From an uncultured Bacilli bacterium (lineage in GTDB: Bacteria > Bacillota_I > Bacilli_A > RF39 > UBA660), in assembly GCA_910583685.1 (NCBI GenBank), contig CAJTXY010000014.1, positions 1-34,191 on the forward strand: a stretch of DNA of 34,191 nucleotides, read 5' to 3'. Below, one piece after another: positions 8,650 through 15,838 of the stretch. The notes beneath the pieces were generated by a model. That model was not told the DNA's origin. It ran no database searches and was given only the letters and a program-made list of their open reading frames with translations. Each line of letters begins with the position of its first letter. The first letter of the stretch is position 1. The translations under genes and the position numbers were made by a program.

Positions 8650-9075
8650 TTATTTAATATTTTGCTTTACTTTTGATAAAAAATATTGACCTGTTTCCTG
8701 TTTTAATATCTTTTGGTAGTTTTTACAACATAATGTATAATTTGAATAATCATAGTTCCTTTGTGTATATGCTCCATCTCTATAATCAGATCTTCCTATT
8801 AGAATTGGTGGCCCTATTGAAAGTGAGTAACCTTTTTCTATATAATCATTAATTCTCAATTTGTTTTCTTCCTTATATTCTTTCAATGTTTGTCCCTTTT
8901 TTAAGCAGATTGGCTCTATTACAGCACCTTGATCACAATAAAAAAGATCATTTTCCTTATCAATCTTGAAGCCTATTCTTATCGCAATCCAATCTACTTC
9001 TTCTACGGATATAGGTACATAGACTGCATTATACTTGTTTTTTTTCTTTATTGGTTGAGGATAATTTCTACTCAT
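8650..9075 (-). CDS. Unknown 141-residue protein
   Basis: A soluble-looking, basic and tyrosine-rich protein starting MSRNYPQPIKKKNKY. No signal peptide, membrane segment or known motif was recognised; two adjacent cysteines occur near residue 117. Gene start is unclear: the ribosome site GGGGAGGG (about 9094-9101) is 18 bases from the ATG, too far, but only 6 bases from an in-frame ATA, so the product may be four residues longer at its N-terminus. It lies between the adhesin operon promoter and the lipoprotein gene. Length and consistent codon use suggest a real gene; function unknown. Confidence 0.6.
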   Translation of the reverse strand: MSRNYPQPIKKKNKYNAVYVPISVEEVDWIAIRIGFKIDKENDLFYCDQGAVIEPICLKKGQTLKEYKEENKLRINDYIEKGYSLSIGPPILIGRSDYRDGAYTQRNYDYSNYTLCCKNYQKILKQETGQYFLSKVKQNIK

Positions 9076-9154
9076 AAATGCTTTTATATTGAACCCTCCC
9101 CTTTTTTATGCTTTCTATATACTATGATAAATCTTATCAATTCATACTATTATC

Positions 9155-9195
9155 ACAAAAAAAGAATGCTTATATTGGATTTATGCGCATCCTTT
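9155..9195 (-). terminator. Terminator of the lipoprotein gene
   Basis: Nine-base stem (GCATCCTTT at 9187-9195 with AAAGAATGC at 9161-9169, one G-U pair) followed on the minus strand by a T run (A tract 9157-9163). It lies directly after the lipoprotein stop codon. Confidence 0.65.
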
Positions 9196-9199
9196 CTTT

Positions 9200-9655
9200 T
9201 TATTTACAAGTAAATCCTGATTTTTCAGCAGATTCTCTTACTTCTTTTGCACTACCTTTTGCGTTTGCAATATCACCTAAATTATACTTTGAAAGACTTT
9301 TTTTATCTGCTTTATTTAAATCGATTTCGATTTTAATATCATAAGTATAATTCTTGTCATCATTTTTAGTAGTTACTTTAATTCCATTTTTGTCTTCATT
9401 TGGGTATTGCTTATCAAGAGTTGATGCAAACACACTCCAATTCTTTTTGATAACGTCAGTTGTTGCTTTACTGTTTACAGTCATTTTGATGTTATCTACA
9501 TCTTTTCCATTGAATGTAATTGCTACTTCTTGATCCATTGATACACCACTTGCTGTTTGAGTATTTGTACAAGTAAGTGTCTCCTTTTTCCCACATCCTG
9601 TTAGTAAAATTCCTACTGCTACTAATGCTACTAGTATTTTAATATTTTTCATCAT
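9200..9655 (-). CDS. Small lipoprotein (possibly YehR/DUF1307-like)
   Basis: A 151-residue lipoprotein: charged N-terminus, hydrophobic core and lipobox LLTGC with the acylated Cys near residue 21, then a hydrophilic domain beginning TLTCTNTQ and ending FTCK. The two remaining cysteines, near the mature N-terminus and at the C-terminus, could form a disulphide. The layout resembles small YehR/DUF1307-type lipoproteins, but this is a weak match made by eye. Promoter at 9676-9704 and terminator at 9155-9195 make it a single-gene unit. AGGAG lies upstream of two consecutive ATG codons, either of which could start the protein. Confidence 0.75.
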   Translation of the reverse strand: MMKNIKILVALVAVGILLTGCGKKETLTCTNTQTASGVSMDQEVAITFNGKDVDNIKMTVNSKATTDVIKKNWSVFASTLDKQYPNEDKNGIKVTTKNDDKNYTYDIKIEIDLNKADKKSLSKYNLGDIANAKGSAKEVRESAEKSGFTCK

Positions 9656-9675
9656 TTTTTCTCCTTTCTATAACA

Positions 9676-9704
9676 ATTATATAGTTACTTTGTCTAAACT
9701 TCAA
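9676..9704 (-). promoter_or_regulatory. Sigma-A promoter of the lipoprotein gene
   Basis: Minus-strand TTGAAG (9699-9704), 17-base spacer, TATAAT (9676-9681), about 20 bases before the start codon. Confidence 0.7.
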
Positions 9705-9793
9705 TATGAAATGTGAAATTTTTGTGAAAACTTTTTACTTTATATCGTATTCTTGACACCTTTAAAATATTCCATTTTTAGTCACTTATTTTT

Positions 9794-9830
9794 TATAATT
9801 ACGTATAATACATTGACTTTGAAAGGAGTG
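9794..9830 (+). promoter_or_regulatory. Twin TATAAT -10 boxes and ribosome site of the ABC importer operon
   Basis: Two TATAAT hexamers (9794-9799 and 9804-9809) precede GAAAGGAGTG (9821-9830) and the ATG at 9837. No good -35 box was found at 16-18 bases from either; a TTGACA at 9753-9758 is too far away. No TPP riboswitch or other conserved leader was recognised. The ribosome site fixes the start at 9837 rather than at the longer frame from 9753. Confidence 0.4.
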
Positions 9831-9836
9831 AATTTT

Positions 9837-10442
9837 ATGAAAAAAGTTTGGACATTCATACTTGGATTATTTATTATTTTAGTACTTGTTTCACTAGTGT
9901 TCTTTGACTTTAATAAAAAGGATGATAAAACATTACAGAAAGTAACTTTAGCTGAAGTTGCACATACTGTTTTTTATGCCCCACAATATGTTGCATTTGA
10001 AAAAGGATACTTCGAGGAGGAAGGATTAGATGTTGAACTTGTTTTAACCCCTGGTGCTGATAAAGTAACAGCGGCTGTATTATCAGGAGATGCTGATATT
10101 GGTTTTTCTGGAAGTGAGGCTACTATTTATGTTTATAATGGTGGAGAAAAAGATTATTTAAAAACTTTTGCACAACTTACTCAAAAGGATGGAACATTCT
10201 TAGTGTCTCGTGAAAAATATGATGATTTCAAATTAGATGATTTAAAAGGAAAAACAGTAATTGGCGGACGTGCTGGAGGTATGCCTGAGATGACATTCGA
10301 ATGGGCATTAAGGGAAAATGGTATTGACCCTAAAAAGGATGTTAATATTGATACCAGTGTTGCTTTCGCTGCAATGAGTAGTGCTTTTATTGGGGGTCAA
10401 GGAGACTTTGTTACTCTATTTGAACAAAGTGCGCGAGAATGA
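9837..10442 (+). pseudogene. ABC importer substrate-binding protein (NMT1/SsuA-like), 5' part interrupted by an inserted element
   Basis: Host sequence runs from the ATG at 9837 to about 10425 (196 codons); five further codons and a TGA stop at 10440-10442 come from the inserted element. The product starts with a membrane or signal helix (VWTFILGLFIILVLVSLVFF, no lipobox Cys) and then the fold-type start VTLAEVAHTVFYAPQYVAFE, followed by the GDADIGFSGSEA and GGRAGGMPEM ligand-lobe motifs of the NMT1/THI5/SsuA family. These proteins bind sulfonates, thiamine precursors or similar small molecules; the ligand is not predictable. The C-terminal third lies at 14699-15096. As it stands the protein would lack most of the second half of lobe two. 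Confidence 0.9.
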
Positions 10443-10444
10443 AG
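10423..10444. other. attL: left junction of the serine-recombinase element
   Basis: Host sequence ends in CTCTATTTGAAC (GAAC at 10422-10425) and element sequence continues with AAAGTGCGCGAGAATGAAG. The same GAAC occurs at the right junction (14695-14698). The element half-site 10423-10444 is one arm of an imperfect 44-base palindrome formed when the ends are joined. Confidence 0.75.
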
Positions 10445-10472
10445 TCACCAAGTGAAAAATTATAAGTCTAAT

Positions 10473-12182
10473 TTATAGACAAAAATAACAATTCACTTGA
10501 TAATGGACTTTGTATCTTTTAGTTCCAGATGTATCATATCCTCGTTTAAATTCATAACTACTTCTTAAAATTGGTTGTAGTTTTTTATTTTCATCACTTT
10601 CTTTGTATGATAAAAACATATTTAATTCTATATTATTTTTATCATTATTTATTTTAGATACGACAATATGATCTAATAGTGAACTAATTATTTTAGTTAT
10701 GGTATATTTAGAATTAACTTTTGAATTTAAGATATCCTTTAACTCTTTTGTTTTATCAGTAGTTCCTTTTATTTTTTCCTTATCTAGTTTAAACTGATTT
10801 AATTCTTTAGTGAGTTCGTTTATCTTATTATTAAATAGATTATTTCTTTCATAAAATTCTTCATTAGATAAACCACCCCCGATACTTAATTCTAATATCT
10901 TATCTTTTTTAGCGTATAAATTATTAATTTCTTTTTCTCTTGATGATATTTCTTCATCAATACCAGTATCTATTTCTAGATGCTTATAATAATTCATTAG
11001 AGTTTCGATAATATCTTTAGAATCAATTTGCAGTTTAGATATTAATTCTTTAAAAATAGCATCTACTTCTGATTCTCTAATATTTGGTGAATCACAAGTA
11101 GCTTTACCATTTTTTAAGTATTCCGAGCAAACCCAAGTAATATCTTTTTTAACTCGCCTAAACTCTCTTCTGTGAAAAACTGTATTGTGCTCTGCACAAT
11201 AAATTTTAGCACTATACAAGTATCTATTTTTATAAATACTTTTATCCTCTTTTCGCATCACAAATGCTTTTTTTCTTGTTATTAAACGAGTATTTGCTCT
11301 TTCCCATAAAGCTTCATCAATGATTGGCGGTATTCTTGATTTATCCTCATAAATAATCCAATCATCTTTTTCAAAGTATTTTATCTTTTTGGTCATATAA
11401 TCAACAATCTCTGATTTTCTAGCACAATAATATCCTTTATATTTAGGATTTTCTATCATCCTAGAAATTGTAGAAATACACCATTTTTTATTTTGACAAG
11501 TTTTTTGTCCTTCGCTATTTAGTGTTTTTGAAATCTTAGATAGTGATAATTCTTCAATTCCATAGAGTTCATATATTCTTCTAACTATTTTTGCTTCATT
11601 CTCTATAATATTAAGTACACCTGTATCCTTATCTTTTTTATAACCATAGAGCATATCATTACCAAGTATTTCCCCACGTTCTATTGCACGATTCATACCA
11701 AACTTAACACGTTCTGACAATCTTCTAATTTCATCTTGAGCCATAGAAGCCATTATGGTAAGTCGTAGTTCAGAATCAGGCATAGCTGTATTAATATTAT
11801 CGTTTACAAATAAAACAGCCACTCCATAGGATAAAAGTTCTCTCGTATATTTAATACTATCAAGAGTATTTCTTGAAAATCTAGAAATTTCTTTAGTAAC
11901 AATTAAATCAAATTTATCATTTCTAGCATCTTCAATCATTTTCATAAAATTATCTCTTTTAATATCACTTGTACCAGTTATTCCATTATCTATATAACCT
12001 TTGACATAAGTCCAATTTGGATTTTCTTTTATATATTGTTCAAAATGCTCCACTTGATTTTGAAGAGATTTCTTTTGCTCTAAATGATCTGTCGATACTC
12101 TCGCATAATCTGTTACTCTAAGCTTTATACTTGTAAGTGGCATTCCCATATTTAACTGCTTTCGAACAGTATATAAATCCAA
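10473..12182 (-). CDS. Large serine recombinase (site-specific integrase/excisionase)
   Basis: A 569-residue large serine recombinase. The catalytic domain holds the nucleophile Ser30 in YARVSTD, the KEISRFSRN arginine block near residue 97 and SMAQDEIRRLSERVKFG. A recombinase domain (about 175-290), a zinc-ribbon segment (YCAEHN ... WVCSEYL ... KATCDS, about 325-370) and a coiled coil (about 405-465) follow, the order expected for phage- and transposon-type integrases. Translation probably starts at TTG (12180-12182), with AGGAG eight bases upstream. It would join and resolve the att sites at 10422 and 14695. The 3' end lies next to attL. Confidence 0.95.
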   Translation of the reverse strand: MDLYTVRKQLNMGMPLTSIKLRVTDYARVSTDHLEQKKSLQNQVEHFEQYIKENPNWTYVKGYIDNGITGTSDIKRDNFMKMIEDARNDKFDLIVTKEISRFSRNTLDSIKYTRELLSYGVAVLFVNDNINTAMPDSELRLTIMASMAQDEIRRLSERVKFGMNRAIERGEILGNDMLYGYKKDKDTGVLNIIENEAKIVRRIYELYGIEELSLSKISKTLNSEGQKTCQNKKWCISTISRMIENPKYKGYYCARKSEIVDYMTKKIKYFEKDDWIIYEDKSRIPPIIDEALWERANTRLITRKKAFVMRKEDKSIYKNRYLYSAKIYCAEHNTVFHRREFRRVKKDITWVCSEYLKNGKATCDSPNIRESEVDAIFKELISKLQIDSKDIIETLMNYYKHLEIDTGIDEEISSREKEINNLYAKKDKILELSIGGGLSNEEFYERNNLFNNKINELTKELNQFKLDKEKIKGTTDKTKELKDILNSKVNSKYTITKIISSLLDHIVVSKINNDKNNIELNMFLSYKESDENKKLQPILRSSYEFKRGYDTSGTKRYKVHYQVNCYFCL

Positions 12183-12222
12183 CTCTTCTTCTCCTTTCTA
12201 ATAGCATTATACCATATTATTT

Positions 12223-12420
12223 TCATATATTAGCATTTGCACCACTTACACTCACAAATTTTAATTCTTTTAAGATATTTTCTTCTGTATATTTAAACAT
12301 TTTATAAGATATTTTATTTTCATCAAATAACTCTTTATTTAAGGAAAGAGCTACATTTAAAAGAATTTCTTTATTTTTATATTTTACTTCTTTACTTCTC
12401 ATAATATCATTAGAATCCAT
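12223..12420 (-). CDS. Small recombinase-associated protein, 65 residues
   Basis: A short soluble protein, MDSNDIMRSKEV ... ending VSVSGANANI. Its middle (LNKELFDENKISYKMF, then KYTEENILKEL) is helical and resembles SHOCT-like short C-terminal domains. An AAAGGAG site seven bases before the ATG is strong. It directly precedes the recombinase gene and follows a terminator at 12472-12508, so the two probably form one transcription unit. Small proteins in this position can be recombination directionality factors, but nothing in the sequence shows that here. Confidence 0.7.
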   Translation of the reverse strand: MDSNDIMRSKEVKYKNKEILLNVALSLNKELFDENKISYKMFKYTEENILKELKFVSVSGANANI

Positions 12421-12471
12421 AACTCATCTCCTTTATTTAAAACTATGAGAAAAATCGTAAAATAATACTTT

Positions 12472-12508
12472 AAGAAAAAAGCAGAAGCTATTTATTTAGT
12501 TTCTGCTT
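12472..12508 (-). terminator. Terminator separating cargo genes from the recombinase unit
   Basis: Perfect 8-base stem AAGCAGAA (12479-12486) with TTCTGCTT (12501-12508), 14-base loop, then TTTTTTCTT on the minus strand. It overlaps the stop of the 68-residue gene and would isolate rhuM/hydrolase transcription from the recombinase. Confidence 0.8.
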
Positions 12509-12694
12509 AGTTTCTTTTATTTGTCTAACTGTTAAAGTATTTTCAATTGTTTTAGTTAGCTTTCTTATTTCATTATGAAGAAGAGTATTGTTTTCTTTAA
12601 TCATCTCAATATCTCCTTTACTTAACATAATCTTTTTAGTTAACTGTAATTGTTCATACTCTATTCTATTAACAACACTAATATAATTACTCAT
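12488..12694 (-). CDS. Small coiled-coil protein, 68 residues, unknown
   Basis: A helical, Lys/Glu/Thr-rich protein (MSNYISVVNRIEYEQLQLTK onwards) with heptad-like spacing over most of its length; no family recognised. The ribosome site GGAGGT is 21 bases from the ATG and serves instead a two-codon frame, ATG AAA TAA, at 12703-12711; an in-frame ATA start nine bases after the site is another option. The gene lies 32 bases downstream of rhuM and ends in a terminator, so it may be a partner of the RhuM protein. Confidence 0.6.
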   Translation of the reverse strand: MSNYISVVNRIEYEQLQLTKKIMLSKGDIEMIKENNTLLHNEIRKLTKTIENTLTVRQIKETKQKLNK

Positions 12695-12726
12695 TATTTT
12701 AATTATTTCATTTTTACCTCCATATC

Positions 12727-13704
12727 TTATTTATCGATTTCTTCTATTTCTCTATTTAAAACTTCAAGATAATCTTGCTCAGCTTGAGTTAAATGTTTTT
12801 CCATATATTTATCATATTCTTTATGTGCTTTTTCTAATGCTTTTTTATGAGATATAGTACCTGAATCCTTTAATATATCTTTTCTAGTCATTTTTAAAAA
12901 TGTATCTAACTCATTAACCCAATCTTTCATTGTCATAGGATGTCTATCTAATGCATTAATTTCTGCTACATCTAAATAAGCTGATACCATTCTATTTAAA
13001 GTATTAAGTTCTTCTTCTGTTAGATAATTTTTAGCAATTTCAGTTTCACTTTTTGTAGGATAATCACCTTTAAAATTAGTAAGCCCTAGATTATCTTTTT
13101 CTGAATCAACTCTATAAAATATTACTTCAGCAGCAGTGTGTCCATGTGTCGCATAATGCATTTTATTTTGTATGGTTTTAAAGAAGTCTATTGATAATTT
13201 ATTCTTAGGATCATAATCAATTGAAGTTGCATAAATATCCAATACTTTTCTCCAGAATATTTTCTCTGATGATCTAATGTCACGAATCCTTGCAAGTAAT
13301 TCTTCAAAATATGGACTTTCACCATTATTCTTTAATCTTTCATCATTTAAAGCAAAACCTTTAACCATATATTCTTTTAAAATCTTTGTTGCCCATATTC
13401 TAAATTCAGTTGCTTTTTTAGAATTAATTCTATATCCAACAGCTATAATTGCATCTAAATTATAGTGCAAAACATTATAATTCTTGCCATCACTAGCAGT
13501 TGTCAAGAAATCCTTGACAACTGAATTTTTAATAAGTTCTTCTTCCTTAAATATATTATTTAAATGATAACTAATATTTTGTTTCGTTGTATCATAAAGA
13601 TTAGCCATTACATCTTGACTCATCCATATATCTTCATTTTGTATGTTAACATCTACTTTTACATTACCATCTTTTGAAACATAAATAATCATGTTGTTTT
13701 TCAA
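12727..13704 (-). CDS. RhuM family protein
   Basis: A 325-residue member of the RhuM ('virulence protein') family, named after a Salmonella pathogenicity-island gene. It opens with an N-terminal winged-helix-like segment (IWMSQDVMANLYDTTKQNIS) and the family-defining block YNLDAIIAVGYRINSKKATE, followed by FRIWATKILKEY. A central region contains MHYATHGHTAAEVIFYRVD, and the helical C-terminus is rich in Glu and Lys (about 270-325). RhuM proteins are common on mobile elements, next to restriction and toxin genes; their biochemical role is not established. The coding sequence includes a perfect 11-base-arm inverted repeat at 13497-13523. A second, decayed homologue lies at 16617-17058. Confidence 0.9.
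   Translation of the reverse strand: MKNNMIIYVSKDGNVKVDVNIQNEDIWMSQDVMANLYDTTKQNISYHLNNIFKEEELIKNSVVKDFLTTASDGKNYNVLHYNLDAIIAVGYRINSKKATEFRIWATKILKEYMVKGFALNDERLKNNGESPYFEELLARIRDIRSSEKIFWRKVLDIYATSIDYDPKNKLSIDFFKTIQNKMHYATHGHTAAEVIFYRVDSEKDNLGLTNFKGDYPTKSETEIAKNYLTEEELNTLNRMVSAYLDVAEINALDRHPMTMKDWVNELDTFLKMTRKDILKDSGTISHKKALEKAHKEYDKYMEKHLTQAEQDYLEVLNREIEEIDK
13497..13523. repeat. Perfect inverted repeat inside the RhuM coding sequence
   Basis: CAGTTGTCAAG (13497-13507), a 5-base spacer and CTTGACAACTG (13513-13523). It codes for SVVKDFLTT, between the N-terminal DNA-binding-like segment and the YNLDAIIAVGYR block. The decayed RhuM copy has an unrelated palindrome at the same codons (16887-16911). 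Confidence 0.9.
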
Positions 13705-13720
13705 TATATCACCCCTAATC

Positions 13721-14575
13721 TTATTTAATATTTTTATTTATCCATTTTAAAAGTATTTTAGAAATTTCTTCTTCTTTGTTGTTATAAAAATGATTTGTAT
13801 TATCTATAATTTGATATTCAAAATTATTACAATTGATTGCCTTTTCTTTTAATAAATGTTGTTTTAAATACGTAGGATATTCATTACTTCCAGCAAAAGA
13901 TAGAATTGGGATATTAATAATAGATAGTTGCTCATAGATTTCTGGATTTCTTTCAATAGGGAAATTATCAATATTACTATTTTCTAAAGATTCACTTATA
14001 AAAGTGGCAGAACTTATATAATCAGTTCCACCAATTAATGTATTTAGTAACTTTCTAGGATTATTATTTTTTACATTGCTTTCTGCTTCACTTAATAAAT
14101 TATCAAACTTGCTTTCTTCCTTTTTTGTAATACCAACCATATCTGGTGCAGAAGCTAAAATAAGACCTTGTACATCATCTTTGCTTTTTGATAAATAATA
14201 TAACGCTTTGTTACATCCCAAACTATGTCCCATTAAAATAATTTTTCTGTATCCTAATCTTTTTACTTTTTTTATCCAAACTTCAATATCTTTTAAACAA
14301 TCTTCAAACATTTCAAAAGTAGCTCCATTTATTTCTAAACTACCATCTTTTTTACTCATACAGTTTATATAAGAGTAACCACGATTATGGCTATATAAAA
14401 AACTGATTCCATTATTAGAAAGATGTTTTCCTAAAACATAGGCAAAATAGTTATCTACAATACTTTGTGCTTGCCCATGAATAAATAAAACACAACAATC
14501 TAGTTTACATGAATCAAAGTATGTTCCCTGCAGGCGTAAATTATCTTCAGTATATTCATAAAATAAATCTATCAT
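13721..14575 (-). CDS. Alpha/beta-hydrolase fold protein (serine hydrolase), element cargo
   Basis: A 284-residue alpha/beta hydrolase. Early strand CCVLFIHGQAQS provides the oxyanion region HG, the nucleophile elbow is GHSLG (Ser near residue 119), the acid is probably the Asp/Glu region around FAGSNEYPT and the catalytic His lies in DNTNHFYNNKEEE near the C-terminus. There is no signal peptide, so it acts in the cytosol. Family members are esterases, lipases or amidases; the substrate is unknown. A ribosome site GAGGTGG precedes the ATG. It is the first gene of the element's cargo unit, 17 bases before rhuM. A TATAAT box and a 23-base palindrome lie just upstream. Confidence 0.85.
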   Translation of the reverse strand: MIDLFYEYTEDNLRLQGTYFDSCKLDCCVLFIHGQAQSIVDNYFAYVLGKHLSNNGISFLYSHNRGYSYINCMSKKDGSLEINGATFEMFEDCLKDIEVWIKKVKRLGYRKIILMGHSLGCNKALYYLSKSKDDVQGLILASAPDMVGITKKEESKFDNLLSEAESNVKNNNPRKLLNTLIGGTDYISSATFISESLENSNIDNFPIERNPEIYEQLSIINIPILSFAGSNEYPTYLKQHLLKEKAINCNNFEYQIIDNTNHFYNNKEEEISKILLKWINKNIK

Positions 14576-14595
14576 AGTTAGCCACCTCTATATAA

Positions 14596-14630
14596 ATTAT
14601 ACTAAAAAAGTTCTAGTTTTCCTAGAACTT
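14596..14630 (-). promoter_or_regulatory. -10 box with a 23-base palindrome upstream of the hydrolase gene
   Basis: AAGTTCTAG (14608-14616), five bases, CTAGAACTT (14622-14630) is a perfect palindrome followed on the minus strand by a short T run and then a TATAAT (14596-14601). It can be read as a terminator that blocks minus-strand transcripts entering from the right, or as an operator covering the -35 to -10 spacer of the hydrolase promoter. Sequence alone does not decide between them. Confidence 0.55.
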
Positions 14631-14673
14631 AGCAGTGTTTTATACGGGAATTTATTTTGAACAATATTAGCAA

Positions 14674-14698
14674 CTTCTTATTCTTGCACTAAGAGAAC
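14674..14698. other. attR: right junction of the serine-recombinase element
   Basis: Element sequence CTTCTTATTCTTGCACTAAGA is followed by the shared GAAC (14695-14698) and host sequence CTAATGCATTACAAATTG. GCACT here and AGTGC at attL form the inner arms of the reconstructed attP palindrome around a 10-base centre that contains the probable crossover. Confidence 0.75.
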
Positions 14699-15096
14699 CT
14701 AATGCATTACAAATTGAAAAACAAGAGCTTGGGTATGTAGTAGCATCTATTGGAGAACTTGGTGGTGTTGTTCCTTATACCTCTTATAGTGCTAGAATTA
14801 GTTATCTAGAAAAAAATCCAGAAATTATAGAGAAATTTACTAGAGCAATTCAAAAGGGTCTTGACTATGTGCATGAACATAGCGATAAGGATGTAGCAAA
14901 AACAATCCTAAAACAATTTCCGGATACTTCTCTAAATGATTTAGAAAACGTGGTAAAACGTTACCGTGAGGCTGATACATGGCCAAAAACTACAAGTTTT
15001 AGTGAAGAATCATTCTATCATTTACAAAAGATTATGAAAGCTAGTGGCGAACTTAAGGAACAAGTAGATTATAGTAAGTTAATTTATGAAAAATAA
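14699..15096 (+). pseudogene. ABC importer substrate-binding protein, 3' part separated by the inserted element
   Basis: Reading from the right junction, the frame gives PNALQIEKQELGYVVASIGE and continues through GGVVPYTSYSAR and a helical C-terminus ending SKLIYEK at the TAA of 15094-15096. This is the last third of an NMT1/SsuA-type binding protein and joins exactly in frame with the part at 9837-10425. An internal ATG at 14869 could give a short peptide but no functional protein. Its stop overlaps the start of the ATPase gene by 11 bases, the normal operon arrangement. Confidence 0.9.
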
Positions 15097-15838
15097 GATT
15101 TTAGAGATTTCACATTTAGCTAAAAATTATCAGGATTTAAGTGGAGAGATGCTTGCTGTTCGTGACGTTAGTTTTGATGTATATGAGCAAGAATTCTTAG
15201 CAATTGTTGGTCCTAGCGGATGTGGAAAGTCAACTATACTTTCCATTCTTTCCGGTTTAGAGGATAAATCAAGTGGTTCCATCAAATTTAATAAAGAAAA
15301 CATTATTCTCGGTTATATGCTACAAAAGGATTCTTTATTTCCATGGCGAACGATTTTAGATAATTGCCTTTTAGGGCTTGAAATTACAAATTCATTAACT
15401 GAAAAATCACGTGAATATGTCATTTCTTTACTTAAAACTTATGGGTTAGAGGAATTTATGGATAAATATCCTGGTTCGTTATCTGGTGGAATGAGACAGC
15501 GGGTTGCTCTTATTCGAACTCTTGCTATTAAGCCTGATATCTTACTGTTAGATGAAGCACTTTCTGCGCTTGACTATCAGACTAGACTTGCTTTATCTGA
15601 TGACTTATATCATATTATTAAAAGCGAAGGAAAAACCGCTATTATGATTACTCATGATTTAGCAGAAGCAATTTCTATGGCCGATCGAATCATTGTTTTG
15701 ACGAAGAGGCCTTCTACTGTTAAAAAGGTTTATACTGTTACAATGAAAGATAAGTCTACTCCTATTCACAATCGCAAATGTCCTGAGTTTTCAGAGTATT
15801 ATGATAAGATTTGGAGGGATTTAGATGTCCACCTATAG
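15086..15838 (+). CDS. ABC transporter ATP-binding protein (nitrate/sulfonate/taurine type)
   Basis: A 250-residue ABC ATPase: Walker A GPSGCGKST near residue 43, Q-loop YMLQKDSLFPWRTI, signature LSGGMRQRVALIR, Walker B ILLLDEALSALD and switch histidine in ITHDLAEA. The FPWRT segment after the Q-loop is typical of the SsuB/TauB/ThiZ group that partners NMT1-type binding proteins. Its start lies within the end of the binding-protein gene, and its end overlaps the permease gene by 14 bases. Because the element upstream carries its genes on the opposite strand, expression of this gene and the permease may be low while the element is integrated. Confidence 0.93.
   Translation: MKNKILEISHLAKNYQDLSGEMLAVRDVSFDVYEQEFLAIVGPSGCGKSTILSILSGLEDKSSGSIKFNKENIILGYMLQKDSLFPWRTILDNCLLGLEITNSLTEKSREYVISLLKTYGLEEFMDKYPGSLSGGMRQRVALIRTLAIKPDILLLDEALSALDYQTRLALSDDLYHIIKSEGKTAIMITHDLAEAISMADRIIVLTKRPSTVKKVYTVTMKDKSTPIHNRKCPEFSEYYDKIWRDLDVHL

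Larger units (their letters stand above)
10426..14698. mobile_element. 4,273-base serine-recombinase element inserted in the substrate-binding protein gene
   Basis: The element sits between two copies of GAAC and carries five minus-strand genes (recombinase, two small proteins, RhuM-family protein, alpha/beta hydrolase), opposite to the host operon. Deleting 10426-14698 joins FVTLFE to PNALQIEK and gives an open frame of 987 bases, 328 codons plus stop, the normal length for the binding-protein family. That defines both ends to within the shared four bases. No replication, conjugation or phage structural genes are present, so it is a minimal integrative element, mobilised only by its recombinase or with help from other elements. 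Confidence 0.85.

Noticed and set aside
9656..9836. TPP or other riboswitch upstream of the importer genes
   Set aside because: The conserved CUGAGA and related boxes are absent, and the leader is short and AT-rich.
12727..14575. RhuM and hydrolase as a toxin-antitoxin pair
   Set aside because: The genes are adjacent, but sizes and families do not fit any toxin-antitoxin type I recognise, and no toxic activity is visible.
14869..15096. Separate 75-residue gene after the inserted element
   Set aside because: It is the in-frame end of the interrupted binding protein, and the ATG is internal.
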